Positions 1 through 7,511 of a DNA stretch of 37,462 bases are shown here, piece by piece. The notes below the pieces were generated by a model that did no database searches, was not told the origin of the DNA, and saw only the letters and a list, made by a program, of their open reading frames with translations. The stretch lies in the NCBI RefSeq assembly GCF_000211835.1, contig NZ_AEGR01000057.1, forward strand, positions 1 through 37,462, given 5' to 3'. Each line of letters starts with the position of its first letter. Position 1 is the stretch's first letter. The position numbers and the translations under genes were made by a program. The stretch is from Hylemonella gracilis ATCC 19624. Its GTDB lineage: Bacteria; Pseudomonadota; Gammaproteobacteria; Burkholderiales; Burkholderiaceae_C.

Positions 1-242
1 CCCCCCCCCGCCACAATGTTGAGGCGGTTCAAGGCTGTGGCTGTGCGCTCTTTGGCCGTTGAATCCTTGCGTACATCAAACCAGGTTTTCACCGCCTGTG
101 ACCACAAGGCCAATGCTTGTATGGCGCTGGTCTTGCCGCAGTTGTTGGGGCCAATCAACACCGCAGGGTGATCCAGCTCAATGCGCTGCTTCTCACCGAA
201 GCGTTTGAAATTCTCGATTTCCAGGTAATGCAGTAAGCGCAT
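1..242 (-). CDS. AAA family ATPase, N-terminal part (runs off left edge)
   Basis: The visible 80 residues begin MRLLHYLEIENFKRFGE, the typical opening of RecF/SMC-like or OLD-like AAA ATPases. A Walker A motif GPNNCGKTS follows at about residues 31-39. The rest, including Walker B, lies outside the window. The start at 242 has a GGAG about 9 bases upstream and lies 14 bases past the stop of an HsdS remnant on the same strand. This arrangement, an ATPase next to a type I specificity subunit, is common in restriction-modification or accessory defence loci. Codons such as TTA and ATA are rare in the core genes of this window, and the DNA is less GC-rich than they are, which suggests horizontal acquisition. 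A run of nine G (C1-9 on the plus strand) occurs in the coding frame at the edge. The exact function cannot be told. Confidence 0.8.
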   Translation of the reverse strand, partial: MRLLHYLEIENFKRFGEKQRIELDHPAVLIGPNNCGKTSAIQALALWSQAVKTWFDVRKDSTAKERTATALNRLNIVAGG

Positions 243-256
243 GGCTCGGTGCTCCA

Positions 257-475
257 TCAAGGGGATGCGGGGATTTTGACCTGCCCCAGGCCGATCTTGC
301 CTTTAGGGGCCTCGGTGATGAGGGCGGAACAGAAGTCGGCTAGACGGGTGATAGCAGTCTCGATGTTTGCCAACATTTGATCAATATGTACTGCCGCTGA
401 ATCTATATGGCTGACTATTACCGCCTGCTCTGCCGATGTTGGTACCGGACAAATCAACCCGCGAAACGGAATCAT
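257..475 (-). pseudogene. Remnant of type I restriction enzyme specificity subunit (HsdS C-terminus)
   Basis: The 72 residues contain VPTSAEQAVIVSHIDSAA, then a conserved helix and ALITEAPKGKIGL. This matches the end of many HsdS proteins (PPLAEQ..I..HID....ID.....E.AI..L.E....LI..A.TGKID). A whole HsdS has about 400-450 residues with two target-recognition domains; only the last conserved helix and tail remain here. Reading upstream in the same frame, a TAG at 524-526 closes the frame and no further HsdS-like sequence is visible, so the gene is broken. It lies 14 bases before the ATPase. I see no hsdM or hsdR in the window. Confidence 0.75.
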
Positions 476-805
476 GACGAGGCGGTACTGCGGTGGGCGG
501 AGAGGCCGCGCAGCAAGTTGGGACTATTCCTAATGATGTCGCAGCGGGCCTTAAAGGCGTCGAGATTTTTCATGCAAGCGGTGAGACAGGGAATAGAGCG
601 TGAACGACTGGAGATTTTTAGCGAAAACAGGGGGTCGTGCTGACGCTGATTTTCTATTTTGATGTCTTGGCATCGACCTCCGACTGTGATTTGCGCTCTC
701 CATTGGAGATCGGCACGGGTGCCCCCTGCCCGCCATCACCCCGTAGCTGGGAAACGCCAGGGTCTTGGCAACTTGCACTGTTCAGAGCACGAAACAAGGC
801 CTCAG
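476..805. other. Gene-free stretch between the HsdS remnant and the tRNA-Ser terminator
   Basis: I see no convincing gene on either strand. Short open frames lack ribosome-binding sites and family resemblance. The segment joins the accessory DNA on the left to the conserved tRNA and lysC region on the right, so it probably contains the island or deletion boundary. I could not identify an integrase, insertion-sequence ends or an obvious direct repeat in it. Confidence 0.5.
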
Positions 806-836
806 AAAAAACGAAGCCCCGCACAGGGCGGGGCTT
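806..836 (-). terminator. Intrinsic terminator of tRNA-Ser
   Basis: On the minus strand a perfect 9-bp stem (AAGCCCCGC / GCGGGGCTT, arms at 828-836 and 814-822) with a 5-base loop is followed, after CG, by six T (806-811). It lies six bases past the tRNA 3' end, so it almost certainly ends the tRNA-Ser transcript. Confidence 0.9.
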
Positions 837-841
837 GTTCT

Positions 842-935
842 TGGCGGAGACGGAGGGATTCGAACCCTCGATGCAAGTTTTAGCTCACATACTCCCTTAG
901 CAGGGGAGCACCTTCGGCCTCTCGGTCACGTCTCC
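842..935 (-). tRNA. tRNA-Ser (anticodon GCU)
   Basis: Read on the minus strand, the 94 bases start GGAGACG and end CGTCTCC-G-CCA, giving a 7-bp acceptor stem with the CCA encoded. The anticodon stem-loop CTCCCCTGCTAAGGGAG places GCT in the loop. A long variable arm follows, as in class II serine tRNAs, and GGGTTCGAATCCC forms the T arm. It lies downstream of lysC on the same strand and has its own terminator. Its 3' side borders the accessory DNA on the left, the usual position for tRNA-targeted integration. Confidence 0.97.
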
Positions 936-979
936 AAAGGATGGGCGGGATTATGGCATGAATCACCGCCTGATCCGGC

Positions 980-1015
980 AAAAAACCGGGCGGGCAACCG
1001 GCCGTTCAGCCGGTT
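980..1015 (-). terminator. Possible terminator downstream of lysC
   Basis: On the minus strand, shortly after the lysC stop, AACCGGC and GCCGGTT (1009-1015 and 996-1002) can form a 7-bp stem. A run of six T (980-985) comes ten bases later. An alternative pairing uses the CCGG directly before the T run. The distance between stem and T run makes this weaker than the tRNA terminator. Confidence 0.45.
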
Positions 1016-1027
1016 CCGCGGCACAAC

Positions 1028-2296
1028 TCAGGCGGCGGCCTGGTCCAGGTCGAAAGCCTTGTGCAGGGCGCGCACGGCCAGTTCCATGTACTTCTCGTCG
1101 ATCACGACGGAGGTCTTGATTTCGCTGGTGGAGATCATCTGGATGTTGATGCCCTCTTCGCTCAGCGAACGGAACATCTTGCTGGCGATGCCCACGTGGC
1201 TGCGCATGCCGATGCCGACGATGCTGACCTTGCAGATCTTGGTGTCGCCCTGCACTTCGGCGGCGCCGAGCGTGGGGATCACCTTGTCCTTGAGCAGGTC
1301 GATGGTCTTGGCGTAGTCGTTGCGGTTGACGGTGAAGCTGAAGTCCGTCTTGCCGTCCTTGGCGATGTTCTGGATGATGACGTCCACCTCGACGTTGGCG
1401 TCAGCCACCGCGCCCAGGATTTGGTAGGCGATGCCGGGCTTGTCGGGCACGCCCAGGATGGAGATCTTGGCTTCGTCGCGGTTGAACGCGATGCCGGAAA
1501 CAACGGCTTGTTCCATGTGTTCGTCTTCCTCGAAAGTGATCAACGTGCCGGACTTGGCTTCTTCGTTGAGGTCGATGTCCCAGGGGGTGAAGCTGGAGAG
1601 CACGCGCAGCGGCACCTTGTACTTGCCCGCGAACTCGACCGAGCGGATCTGCAGCACCTTGGAGCCCATGGACGCCATTTCGAGCATTTCCTCGAAGCTC
1701 ACGGTGTGCAAGCGGCGCGCCTCGGGCACGATGCGCGGGTCGGTGGTGTAGACGCCGTCCACGTCGGTGTAGATCAGGCACTCTGCGGCCTTGAGCGCGG
1801 CGGCCACGGCCACGGCCGAGGTGTCGCTGCCGCCCCGGCCCAGCGTGGTGATGTGGCCCAGGCCATCGATGCCCTGGAAGCCGGTGATGATGACCACCTT
1901 GCCGGCGGCGAGGTCGGCGCGCACGCGTTGGTCGTCGATGCTTTCGATGCGGGCCTTGGTGTAGGCGCTGTCGGTCTTGATCGGCACCTGCCAGCCCGCG
2001 TAGCTCACGGCCTGCAGCCCTTCGGCCTGCAACGCGATGGCCAGCAGCGCGGAGGACGCCTGCTCGCCGGTGGAGGCCAGCATGTCGAGCTCACGGCCGT
2101 AGGCGTCGTTGGTCTTGGCAGGGGCCAGTTCCTTGGCCAGGCCGAGCAGGCGATTGGTTTCGCCGCTCATGGCGCTGGGCACCACCACCATCTGGTGACC
2201 GGCGCGCGCCCACTTGGCGACACGCTTGGCGACGTTGCGGATGCGCTCGGTCGAGCCCATCGACGTGCCGCCGTATTTGTGAACGATCAGTGCCAT
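1028..2296 (-). CDS. lysC: Aspartokinase
   Basis: Aspartate kinase phosphorylates L-aspartate to 4-phospho-aspartate, the first step to lysine, threonine, methionine and diaminopimelate. The 422-residue protein starts MALIVHKYGGTSMGS, which carries the catalytic KYGGTS motif. The amino-acid kinase domain fills roughly residues 1-245 and includes GRGGSDTSAVA and TDVDGVYTTDPR. Two ACT domains follow (about 265-335 and 345-415), the usual site of lysine/threonine feedback. I chose the start at 2296 because the family begins exactly there. The longer open frame to 2638 runs through tilS in another frame and gives non-aspartokinase sequence. It follows tilS on the same strand after a gap of about 120 bases and precedes tRNA-Ser. 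Confidence 0.97.
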   Translation of the reverse strand: MALIVHKYGGTSMGSTERIRNVAKRVAKWARAGHQMVVVPSAMSGETNRLLGLAKELAPAKTNDAYGRELDMLASTGEQASSALLAIALQAEGLQAVSYAGWQVPIKTDSAYTKARIESIDDQRVRADLAAGKVVIITGFQGIDGLGHITTLGRGGSDTSAVAVAAALKAAECLIYTDVDGVYTTDPRIVPEARRLHTVSFEEMLEMASMGSKVLQIRSVEFAGKYKVPLRVLSSFTPWDIDLNEEAKSGTLITFEEDEHMEQAVVSGIAFNRDEAKISILGVPDKPGIAYQILGAVADANVEVDVIIQNIAKDGKTDFSFTVNRNDYAKTIDLLKDKVIPTLGAAEVQGDTKICKVSIVGIGMRSHVGIASKMFRSLSEEGINIQMISTSEIKTSVVIDEKYMELAVRALHKAFDLDQAAA

Positions 2297-2417
2297 TGAA
2301 AAAGAATGGGCCGCCGCGAAACGCAACAGCCCGTGTTCGTCAAGAAGTGTTGAGAGGGGTGTCCGGCCTGCCCTGGCGCCGCGCCTGCACGAAGGCAAGG
2401 GGTGCACACGAAGAGGG

Positions 2418-3461
2418 TCAAGCGGGGTGATTGTACCAAGCCAGGATATCGCCCCGACGCTCCACCCGCCCCGCGCCCACCTTGAGCTCGATGCGGTGAC
2501 CGCGCGTGGCGCAAGCGGCGACTTGGTCCAGCAGTTCCTCCAATTGGGCCGAGCTGGCATTGGCGGAGCCGCCATGGGGATCGGCCATCGCATGCGCCTG
2601 CCGCAGCCAGTGGCGCAGCAGATTGGCCTGGCGGTCACGGCTCAAGGCGCGCAGCTCGGCGATGCGCGGCCCATGTCCAGGGTCGATGCCCACGCCGGTC
2701 GCAGCCGCGTCCTGCACAGCCAGTTCGTTCAGCAGTCGCTGGGCCTGCGCCGCGTGCGCGGCGCTGCGTGCGAAGGTGGCGCGGAACTGGGGAAACACCA
2801 CGTCCAGCACCGGCAGCAGGCGGGCGCGGATGCGGTTGCGGGTGTAGCGTTCGTCGGCATTGCTCGGGTCATCGACCCAGCCCGCGCCCGCTCGCAAGCC
2901 ACGGGCTTCAAGCCACACGCGCAGTTCGGCGCCCGGCACGTCCAGCAAGGGGCGGTGCCAGCGCAGCCCGCCACGCTCCCAGGCTTGGGGCATGGAGGCC
3001 AAGCCCGGCAAACCGGCGCCACGCGACAAGGCCAACAGCAGAGTCTCGACCTGGTCGTCAGCATGCTGGGCCAGGGCGACATCGCGCACACCCGCCATCA
3101 GGGCGGCCTCGGTCAAGGCCGCATAACGGGCGCCGCGTGCCGCGTCTTCCGGGCTCTGACCAGGGGCGTGGCGCGCGTCCACACGCCACGTGTGCAGGGG
3201 AATGTTCAGTGGTTCACAGGTGGCGCGCACCTGAGCCTCGAAGCCGTCGGCTGCGGCCTGCAAGCCGTGGTGCACGTGGAGGGCCTGCACCTGCCCCGGC
3301 CAGCGTTCGGCGCAGGCCAGCAGCAAGGCCGTGGAATCGGCGCCGCCGCTGCACGCCACGGCCAGAGGCAGGCCGGGCTGAAAACGCGCGAGGGCCCGCG
3401 TGAAAGCAGGCGCCGCGCCGGGAGGATTACTTGGCGCTCTTGGTGTCGGTGTAGCGGCCAT
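2418..3461 (-). CDS. tilS: tRNA(Ile)-lysidine synthase
   Basis: TilS attaches lysine to C34 of tRNA-Ile(CAU), changing its reading from AUG to AUA. The 347 residues show the PP-loop ATP pyrophosphatase signature SGGADS at about 38-43. The conserved [15 protein letters not shown] follows, then [23 protein letters not shown], which is characteristic of the family. The C-terminal region is short, so full-length E. coli-type C-terminal domains are not obvious. The start at 3461 overlaps the last 35 bases of accA. No other in-frame ATG, and no credible GTG, lies between the accA stop and the PP-loop, so translation is probably coupled to accA. The order accA-tilS-lysC is typical of Burkholderiales. 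Confidence 0.93.
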   Translation of the reverse strand: MAATPTPRAPSNPPGAAPAFTRALARFQPGLPLAVACSGGADSTALLLACAERWPGQVQALHVHHGLQAAADGFEAQVRATCEPLNIPLHTWRVDARHAPGQSPEDAARGARYAALTEAALMAGVRDVALAQHADDQVETLLLALSRGAGLPGLASMPQAWERGGLRWHRPLLDVPGAELRVWLEARGLRAGAGWVDDPSNADERYTRNRIRARLLPVLDVVFPQFRATFARSAAHAAQAQRLLNELAVQDAAATGVGIDPGHGPRIAELRALSRDRQANLLRHWLRQAHAMADPHGGSANASSAQLEELLDQVAACATRGHRIELKVGAGRVERRGDILAWYNHPA

Positions 3462-4401
3462 AGCTCTGCAGGCGCTCGTAGCGGCGGTCCAGCAGTTCCT
3501 TGACCTTGAGGTCGGCCACTTGGCGGTAGGACTCGACCAGGGCGCGCTTGAGGAAGGACGCCATCTGCTTGGTGTCGCGGTGCGCGCCGCCGACCGGCTC
3601 GTTGACGATCTTGTCCACCAGCCCCAGGGCCTTGAGGCGGTGCGCGGTGATGCCCAGGGCCTCGGCCGCTTCCTCGGCGCGCTCGGCGGTCTTCCAGAGG
3701 ATGGAGGCGCAGCCTTCGGGGCTGATGACGGAGTAGACGGAGTACTGCAGCATCAGCACCTGGTCGGCCACGGAAATCGCCAGCGCGCCGCCGGAGCCGC
3801 CCTCGCCAATGATGGTGGTGATGATGGGCACTTCCAGCTGCGCCATCTCGAAGATGTTGCGGCCGATGGCCTCGGACTGGCCGCGCTCCTCGGCGTCAAT
3901 GCCGGGGTAGGCGCCGGGCGTGTCCACGAAGGTGAAGACCGGCAGACCGAACTTCTCGGCCGTCTTCATGAGGCGCAGGGCCTTGCGGTAACCCTCGGGC
4001 TTGCTCATGCCGAAGTTGCGCAGACCGCGCTCCTTGGTGTCGCGGCCCTTCTGTTGCCCCAGCACCATGCAGGGCGTGCCGTTGAAACGGGCCAGGCCGC
4101 CGACGATGGAGAGGTCGTCCGCGAAGTGGCGGTCACCGTGCATCTCGACGAAGTCGGTGAAGATCTCATTCACATAGTCCAGCGTGTAGGGACGCTCGGG
4201 ATGGCGCGCGATCTTGGTGACCTGCCACGCATTGAGGTCGCTGTAGACGTCCTTGGTCAGCTGCAGGCTTTTCTTGCCGAGCTGTTCGATCTCCGCGCTG
4301 ATGTCGACGGCGGACTCGGTCTGCACGTAGCGCAGTTCTTCGATCTTGGCTTCGAGTTCGGCGATCGGTTGCTCGAAGTCGAGGAATGTTTTCTTGGCCA
4401 T
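3427..4401 (-). CDS. accA: Acetyl-CoA carboxylase carboxyltransferase subunit alpha
   Basis: AccA together with AccD moves the carboxyl group from biotinylated AccB to acetyl-CoA, making malonyl-CoA for fatty acid synthesis. The 324 residues begin [17 protein letters not shown] and include HGDRHFADD and GRNFG-like segments. [17 protein letters not shown] and [11 protein letters not shown] form the crotonase-type oxyanion region, and [11 protein letters not shown] follows. Length matches the family (about 317-325). A GGAGGT lies 7 bases before the ATG. It is preceded by the glycosylase gene (125-base gap) and overlaps tilS. Confidence 0.98.
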   Translation of the reverse strand: MAKKTFLDFEQPIAELEAKIEELRYVQTESAVDISAEIEQLGKKSLQLTKDVYSDLNAWQVTKIARHPERPYTLDYVNEIFTDFVEMHGDRHFADDLSIVGGLARFNGTPCMVLGQQKGRDTKERGLRNFGMSKPEGYRKALRLMKTAEKFGLPVFTFVDTPGAYPGIDAEERGQSEAIGRNIFEMAQLEVPIITTIIGEGGSGGALAISVADQVLMLQYSVYSVISPEGCASILWKTAERAEEAAEALGITAHRLKALGLVDKIVNEPVGGAHRDTKQMASFLKRALVESYRQVADLKVKELLDRRYERLQSYGRYTDTKSAK

Positions 4402-4525
4402 CTGAGACCTCCAATAAGAGAACGGGCACGTCAGCCACAGCCACCGGGACAGGCCGCACGCGCTTTCGTTTCGATTTCCGGTTCGGGTTGTTGTTCAGTC
4501 CACGACCCATGAGGGCCTGCTCGCG

Positions 4526-5257
4526 CTAGTAAGCGACCGGCAGGGGGTCGAGAGAGCGCCAAATATACCAAGTCGCCACGCTGCAAAACGGGGCCCAGGC
4601 CGCGGCCACCTCGCGGGCGTCGCTGCGGCTGACCGCCTCGCCGGAGAAATAGTTACGACTGATACCGTTGAGCAATCCGATATCGTCCAGCGGCAAGACG
4701 TTGGGTCTCATCAGATGAAAGATCAGGAACATTTCGGCCGTCCACCGGCCTATGCCCCGGATGCCGACCAGCTCGGCAATGATGGCTTCGTCGTCCATCG
4801 CCTTCCAATCGGCGACACGGATGGCGCCGCTGTCGAAATGCAGCGCCAAGTCCACCAGGTATTCCACCTTGCGCGCCGACAGGCCGGCGGCACGCATGTC
4901 GTCGACTTTGAGCTTGAGCACGTTGCCGGGCGTCATGCGCCGGGGCAGCGCCGCGAAGCGTTCCCACACGGACTGTGCGGCCTTGACCGAGATCTGCTGG
5001 CCCACGATGCTGCGCGCCAGCGTGACGAAGGCATCGCCGCGCGTCTCCAGGCAGGCGCCGCCATGCTGGGGAATGATGCGGTTCATCACCCGGTCCTTCT
5101 TCATCAGGTGCTTGCAGGCCTCGTCCCAATAGACCGGCGTGGCGACCTGCACCGCCTCCGTGCCTTTGGTGGCCGCCACCGAGGACGCGAAGGCCGAGGC
5201 GGATTTGTTGGGGGCATCCGGCTCGTCGATCGGCTTGGCCTTGGGCGCGGCGTTCAT
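4526..5257 (-). CDS. DNA-3-methyladenine glycosylase (AlkA-type, HhH-GPD)
   Basis: This base-excision enzyme removes alkylated purines from DNA. The 243 residues contain [10 protein letters not shown] (about 82-91) and a helix-hairpin-helix [18 protein letters not shown] (about 163-180). LPLDDIGL follows, where Asp192 fits the catalytic aspartate of the HhH-GPD superfamily. The first ~40 residues are low-complexity and not conserved. I set the start at 5257 rather than the upstream ATG at 5272: ATG 5257 overlaps the cysS stop as ATGA and has GGGAGG about 7 bases upstream, a clear coupling signal. It could equally be called AlkA or a Mag-like glycosylase; substrate range cannot be read from the sequence. 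Confidence 0.92.
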   Translation of the reverse strand: MNAAPKAKPIDEPDAPNKSASAFASSVAATKGTEAVQVATPVYWDEACKHLMKKDRVMNRIIPQHGGACLETRGDAFVTLARSIVGQQISVKAAQSVWERFAALPRRMTPGNVLKLKVDDMRAAGLSARKVEYLVDLALHFDSGAIRVADWKAMDDEAIIAELVGIRGIGRWTAEMFLIFHLMRPNVLPLDDIGLLNGISRNYFSGEAVSRSDAREVAAAWAPFCSVATWYIWRSLDPLPVAY

Positions 5258-6681
5258 GCCGCAACCTCCCAAGTGGTTCCGGTGGGCGCGTCTTTGAGCA
5301 CGATGCCTTGCGCCAAAAGTTCCTGACGGATGCGATCCGCCTCGGCAAAGTTCTTCGCGGCCTTGGCAGCGGCGCGCTGGGCGATCAGGCTGTCGATGGC
5401 GCTGGCGTCCAGCGCGGCGCTGGCGCCGGACTGCAAAAACGCGACGGGATCCTCTTGAAGCAGGCCCAGGCAGCCGCCCAGCGCCTTCAACAGAGCCGCT
5501 AGGCGGGCCGATCCGGTCTTGTTGACCTCGGTGGCCAAATCGAACAGCACGGCCACGGCTTCGGGCGTGCCGAAGTCTTCGTCCATCGCGGCCTTGAAGC
5601 GGGCCGCATGCCCCTCGGTCCAGTCCACCGTCTGCGGCGCCATGGGTGCGGGTGGCGTGGCTTGAAGAGCGGTGTACAGACGCTTCAAGGCGCTGCGCGC
5701 GTCATCCAGGTGGGCGTCGCCGTAATTCAGCGGGCTGCGGTAGTGCGCGCGCAGGATGAAGAAGCGCACGGTCTGGGCGTCGTACTTCTGCAGCACTTCG
5801 CGGATGGTGAAGAAGTTGCCCAGGCTCTTGGACATCTTCTCGTTGTCCACGCGCACGAAGCCGTTGTGCATCCAGTAACGCGCCATCGGCTGGCCTTCGT
5901 TAGCCGCGCCGATCTTGGCGCCTTCGCTCTGGGCGATTTCGTTTTCGTGGTGGGGAAACTGCAGATCCGCCCCGCCGCCATGGATGTCGAAACTCTCGCC
6001 CAGCAAGGCACAGCTCATGGCCGAGCATTCGATGTGCCAGCCCGGGCGGCCCGCCCCATAAGGGCTCTGCCATTGGGCTTCGGCCGGCTCGTCCGCCTTG
6101 GCGGACTTCCAGAGCACGAAGTCCAGCGGGTCCTGCTTGCCGTCCAGCACGGCGACCCGCTCGCCGGCGCGCAGCTCGTCCAAGGACTTGCCCGACAGCT
6201 TGCCGTAGCCCGGGAACTTGCGCACGGAATAGTTCACGTCACCAGAAGCGCCGCCGGCTTGCCCCGGCACGCGGTAGGCCAGGCCCTGGCGTTCCAGCTG
6301 ACCAATCAGGTCCAGCATCTGGGGCACGTAGTCCATGGCCCGGGGTTCGTGAGTCGGCCGCTGGATGCCCAGGGCGTCCGCGTCCTGGTGCAGCGCGGCG
6401 ATCATGCGGTCGGTCAGGCCGCGGATGGTCTCGCCGTTCTTGAGCGCGCGCTGGATGATCTTGTCGTCGATGTCGGTGATGTTGCGCACGTAGGTCACGC
6501 GCCAGCCGCTGGCCTTGAGCCAGCGTTGCACCACGTCGAAGGCGACCATGGCGCGCGCATGGCCCAGGTGGCACAGGTCATAGACGGTCATCCCGCACAC
6601 ATACATGCGGACATGGCCAGGTTCCAGCGAGACAAAAGGCTCCAGCGCACGCGACAGCGTGTTGTAGATGCGAAGAGTCAT
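5254..6681 (-). CDS. cysS: Cysteinyl-tRNA synthetase
   Basis: CysRS charges tRNA-Cys. The 475 residues carry the class I signature as HLGH (38-41), and KMSKS at 282-286. The zinc site is formed by C29, C219, H244 and E248, matching the E. coli spacing. [20 protein letters not shown] is intact and the C-terminal DALR-type helical domain is present. Length fits the family (about 460-475). The gene heads a minus-strand operon (cysS-alkA-accA-tilS-lysC) and shares ATGA with the glycosylase gene. Its leader holds a strong terminator-like hairpin that ends about 10 bases before the ATG (see 6691-6740), and I see no strong Shine-Dalgarno sequence, so expression may be controlled after initiation. 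Confidence 0.98.
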   Translation of the reverse strand: MTLRIYNTLSRALEPFVSLEPGHVRMYVCGMTVYDLCHLGHARAMVAFDVVQRWLKASGWRVTYVRNITDIDDKIIQRALKNGETIRGLTDRMIAALHQDADALGIQRPTHEPRAMDYVPQMLDLIGQLERQGLAYRVPGQAGGASGDVNYSVRKFPGYGKLSGKSLDELRAGERVAVLDGKQDPLDFVLWKSAKADEPAEAQWQSPYGAGRPGWHIECSAMSCALLGESFDIHGGGADLQFPHHENEIAQSEGAKIGAANEGQPMARYWMHNGFVRVDNEKMSKSLGNFFTIREVLQKYDAQTVRFFILRAHYRSPLNYGDAHLDDARSALKRLYTALQATPPAPMAPQTVDWTEGHAARFKAAMDEDFGTPEAVAVLFDLATEVNKTGSARLAALLKALGGCLGLLQEDPVAFLQSGASAALDASAIDSLIAQRAAAKAAKNFAEADRIRQELLAQGIVLKDAPTGTTWEVAA

Positions 6682-6690
6682 GTGGCAATC

Positions 6691-6740
6691 AAAAAAACCG
6701 GCGCTCCACTTCGCGAATGAACTTCGTGAAGGCGTGCCGG
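6691..6740 (-). terminator. Terminator-shaped hairpin in the cysS leader (possible attenuator)
   Basis: On the minus strand CTTCACGAA and TTCGCGAAG (6723-6731 and 6709-6717, 8 of 9 pairs) close a 5-base loop. They are extended by CCGGC...GCCGG type outer pairing and followed immediately by seven T (6691-6697). The cysS ATG is at 6681. No gene on the minus strand lies upstream before the divergent TPR gene, so there is no upstream transcript needing an end. The element is therefore either an attenuator of cysS or a palindromic repeat that happens to look like one. It lacks a T run on the plus strand. Confidence 0.6.
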
Positions 6741-6763
6741 CTCAAGCAGAGGGGTGAACGAGG

Positions 6764-6783
6764 GTGCCGCGCGAACGCGGCAC
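6764..6783 (-). promoter_or_regulatory. Perfect 8-bp hairpin with UUCG loop at the start of the cysS leader
   Basis: On the minus strand GTGCCGCG-TTCG-CGCGGCAC forms a perfect 8-bp stem with the exceptionally stable UUCG tetraloop. It lies just downstream of the predicted cysS start site and about 24 bases before the terminator-like hairpin. A 13-codon frame starting with GTG at the hairpin (GTG PRSRGTLVHPSA stop) exists but has no cysteine codon, so a classic cysteine leader peptide is not supported. Confidence 0.5.
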
Positions 6784-6802
6784 TACAATTGCGGCCAGTA
6801 TA
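6784..6802. promoter_or_regulatory. Divergent -10 boxes for cysS (minus) and the TPR gene (plus)
   Basis: TACAAT at 6784-6789 reads as a plus-strand -10 box for the TPR operon. TATACT (minus strand, 6802-6797) reads as a -10 box for cysS. The boxes are 7 bases apart and face each other, so the two start sites would overlap and RNA polymerase could probably occupy only one at a time. Matching -35 boxes are weak (a TTGG-like element near 6820 for cysS). Confidence 0.4.
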
Positions 6803-6858
6803 AAGCCCCGGCGTGGAGGCCAAGCGCATGAATTCTCAGGCCTGGCCCGTGAATTGCG

Positions 6859-7449
6859 ATGGCACCGCCTCTGACTGCCGCCCTTCTCAAGCCCTCCAAC
6901 TTCGTGTTTTCCCTGCCTTCCGTGCCGTATTCCGCCGTCCGCGCCCTGCGGTTCCCCCTGATCAGCCTGCTCATGGGCTTGGCGCTAGCGACGGCGTCTT
7001 TGTCCGCGCGCGCGGACGCGTACGAGGAGGTCAACCAGAAATTGCAAGCTGGGCGCTATGCCGAGGCGCAAGCGCAGGCTGAGCGCTACCTGCAGGGCAA
7101 GCCGCGCGACCCCCAAATGCGCTACCTCCTGGGCTTGGTTCAGCGCGGCAGCGGCAAGCCCGAGGCGGCCCTTGAAACCTTCCTGCGGCTGACCACGGAG
7201 TATCCCGAGCTGCCCGAGCCCCACAACGCCCTGGCCTCGCTCTATGCCGCTCAGGGCGACTACGATCAAGCCCGCATCGCGCTGGAGCACGCGATTCGTG
7301 CCCGACCCGATTACGCGACCGCGCTCGAGAACCTGGGCGACCTGCAACTGCATCTGGCACAGCAGGCGTATTGCCAGGCCTTGAAGAGCAATCCGCGCAA
7401 TGCCAAACTGCGTTCGCGCGTCCAGGCCCTCGGCATGCAGTGCCCGTAA
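6859..7449 (+). CDS. Secreted tetratricopeptide-repeat protein
   Basis: The protein has at most 196 residues. A hydrophobic segment RFPLISLLMGLALATASLS ending in SARADA (about residues 31-53) is a likely signal peptide cut after SARA, so it acts in the periplasm. The rest is three to four TPR units: YEEVNQKLQAGRYAEAQAQA, MRYLLGLVQRGSGKPEAALE, PHNALASLYAAQGDYDQARIALEHAI and YATALENLGDLQLHLAQQAY. It ends in a conserved Cys near the C-terminus. The ATG at 6859 places about 30 residues before the signal core; a GTG at the VPYSAV segment would give a more usual signal peptide, so the start is uncertain. It heads a run with a second TPR protein and a YkuD enzyme, suggesting an envelope scaffold role. 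Confidence 0.8.
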   Translation: MAPPLTAALLKPSNFVFSLPSVPYSAVRALRFPLISLLMGLALATASLSARADAYEEVNQKLQAGRYAEAQAQAERYLQGKPRDPQMRYLLGLVQRGSGKPEAALETFLRLTTEYPELPEPHNALASLYAAQGDYDQARIALEHAIRARPDYATALENLGDLQLHLAQQAYCQALKSNPRNAKLRSRVQALGMQCP

Positions 7450-7511
7450 AAGACACTCACGAACCACACAACCGCTGCCTTGCCATGCCTTCAAGCCGCC
7501 TCGTCCACGCC

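Noticed and set aside
765-1316. Open frames reading through the tRNA-Ser and terminator, for example with GDGGIRTLDASFSSHTPLAGE
   Set aside because: This is a translated tRNA-Ser gene; such spurious proteins are common in databases.
1061-2299. 412-codon plus-strand frame opposite lysC
   Set aside because: Composition (His, Asp, Val, Gly-rich) is that of an antisense shadow in GC-rich DNA; lysC is certain.
2297-2638. N-terminal extension of the aspartokinase frame
   Set aside because: The added residues are an alternate frame of tilS; the family begins at the Met at 2296.
6764-6783. Leader peptide for cysteine-dependent attenuation of cysS
   Set aside because: The only short frame with a start codon in the leader (13 codons from a GTG) has no cysteine codon and no ribosome-binding site.
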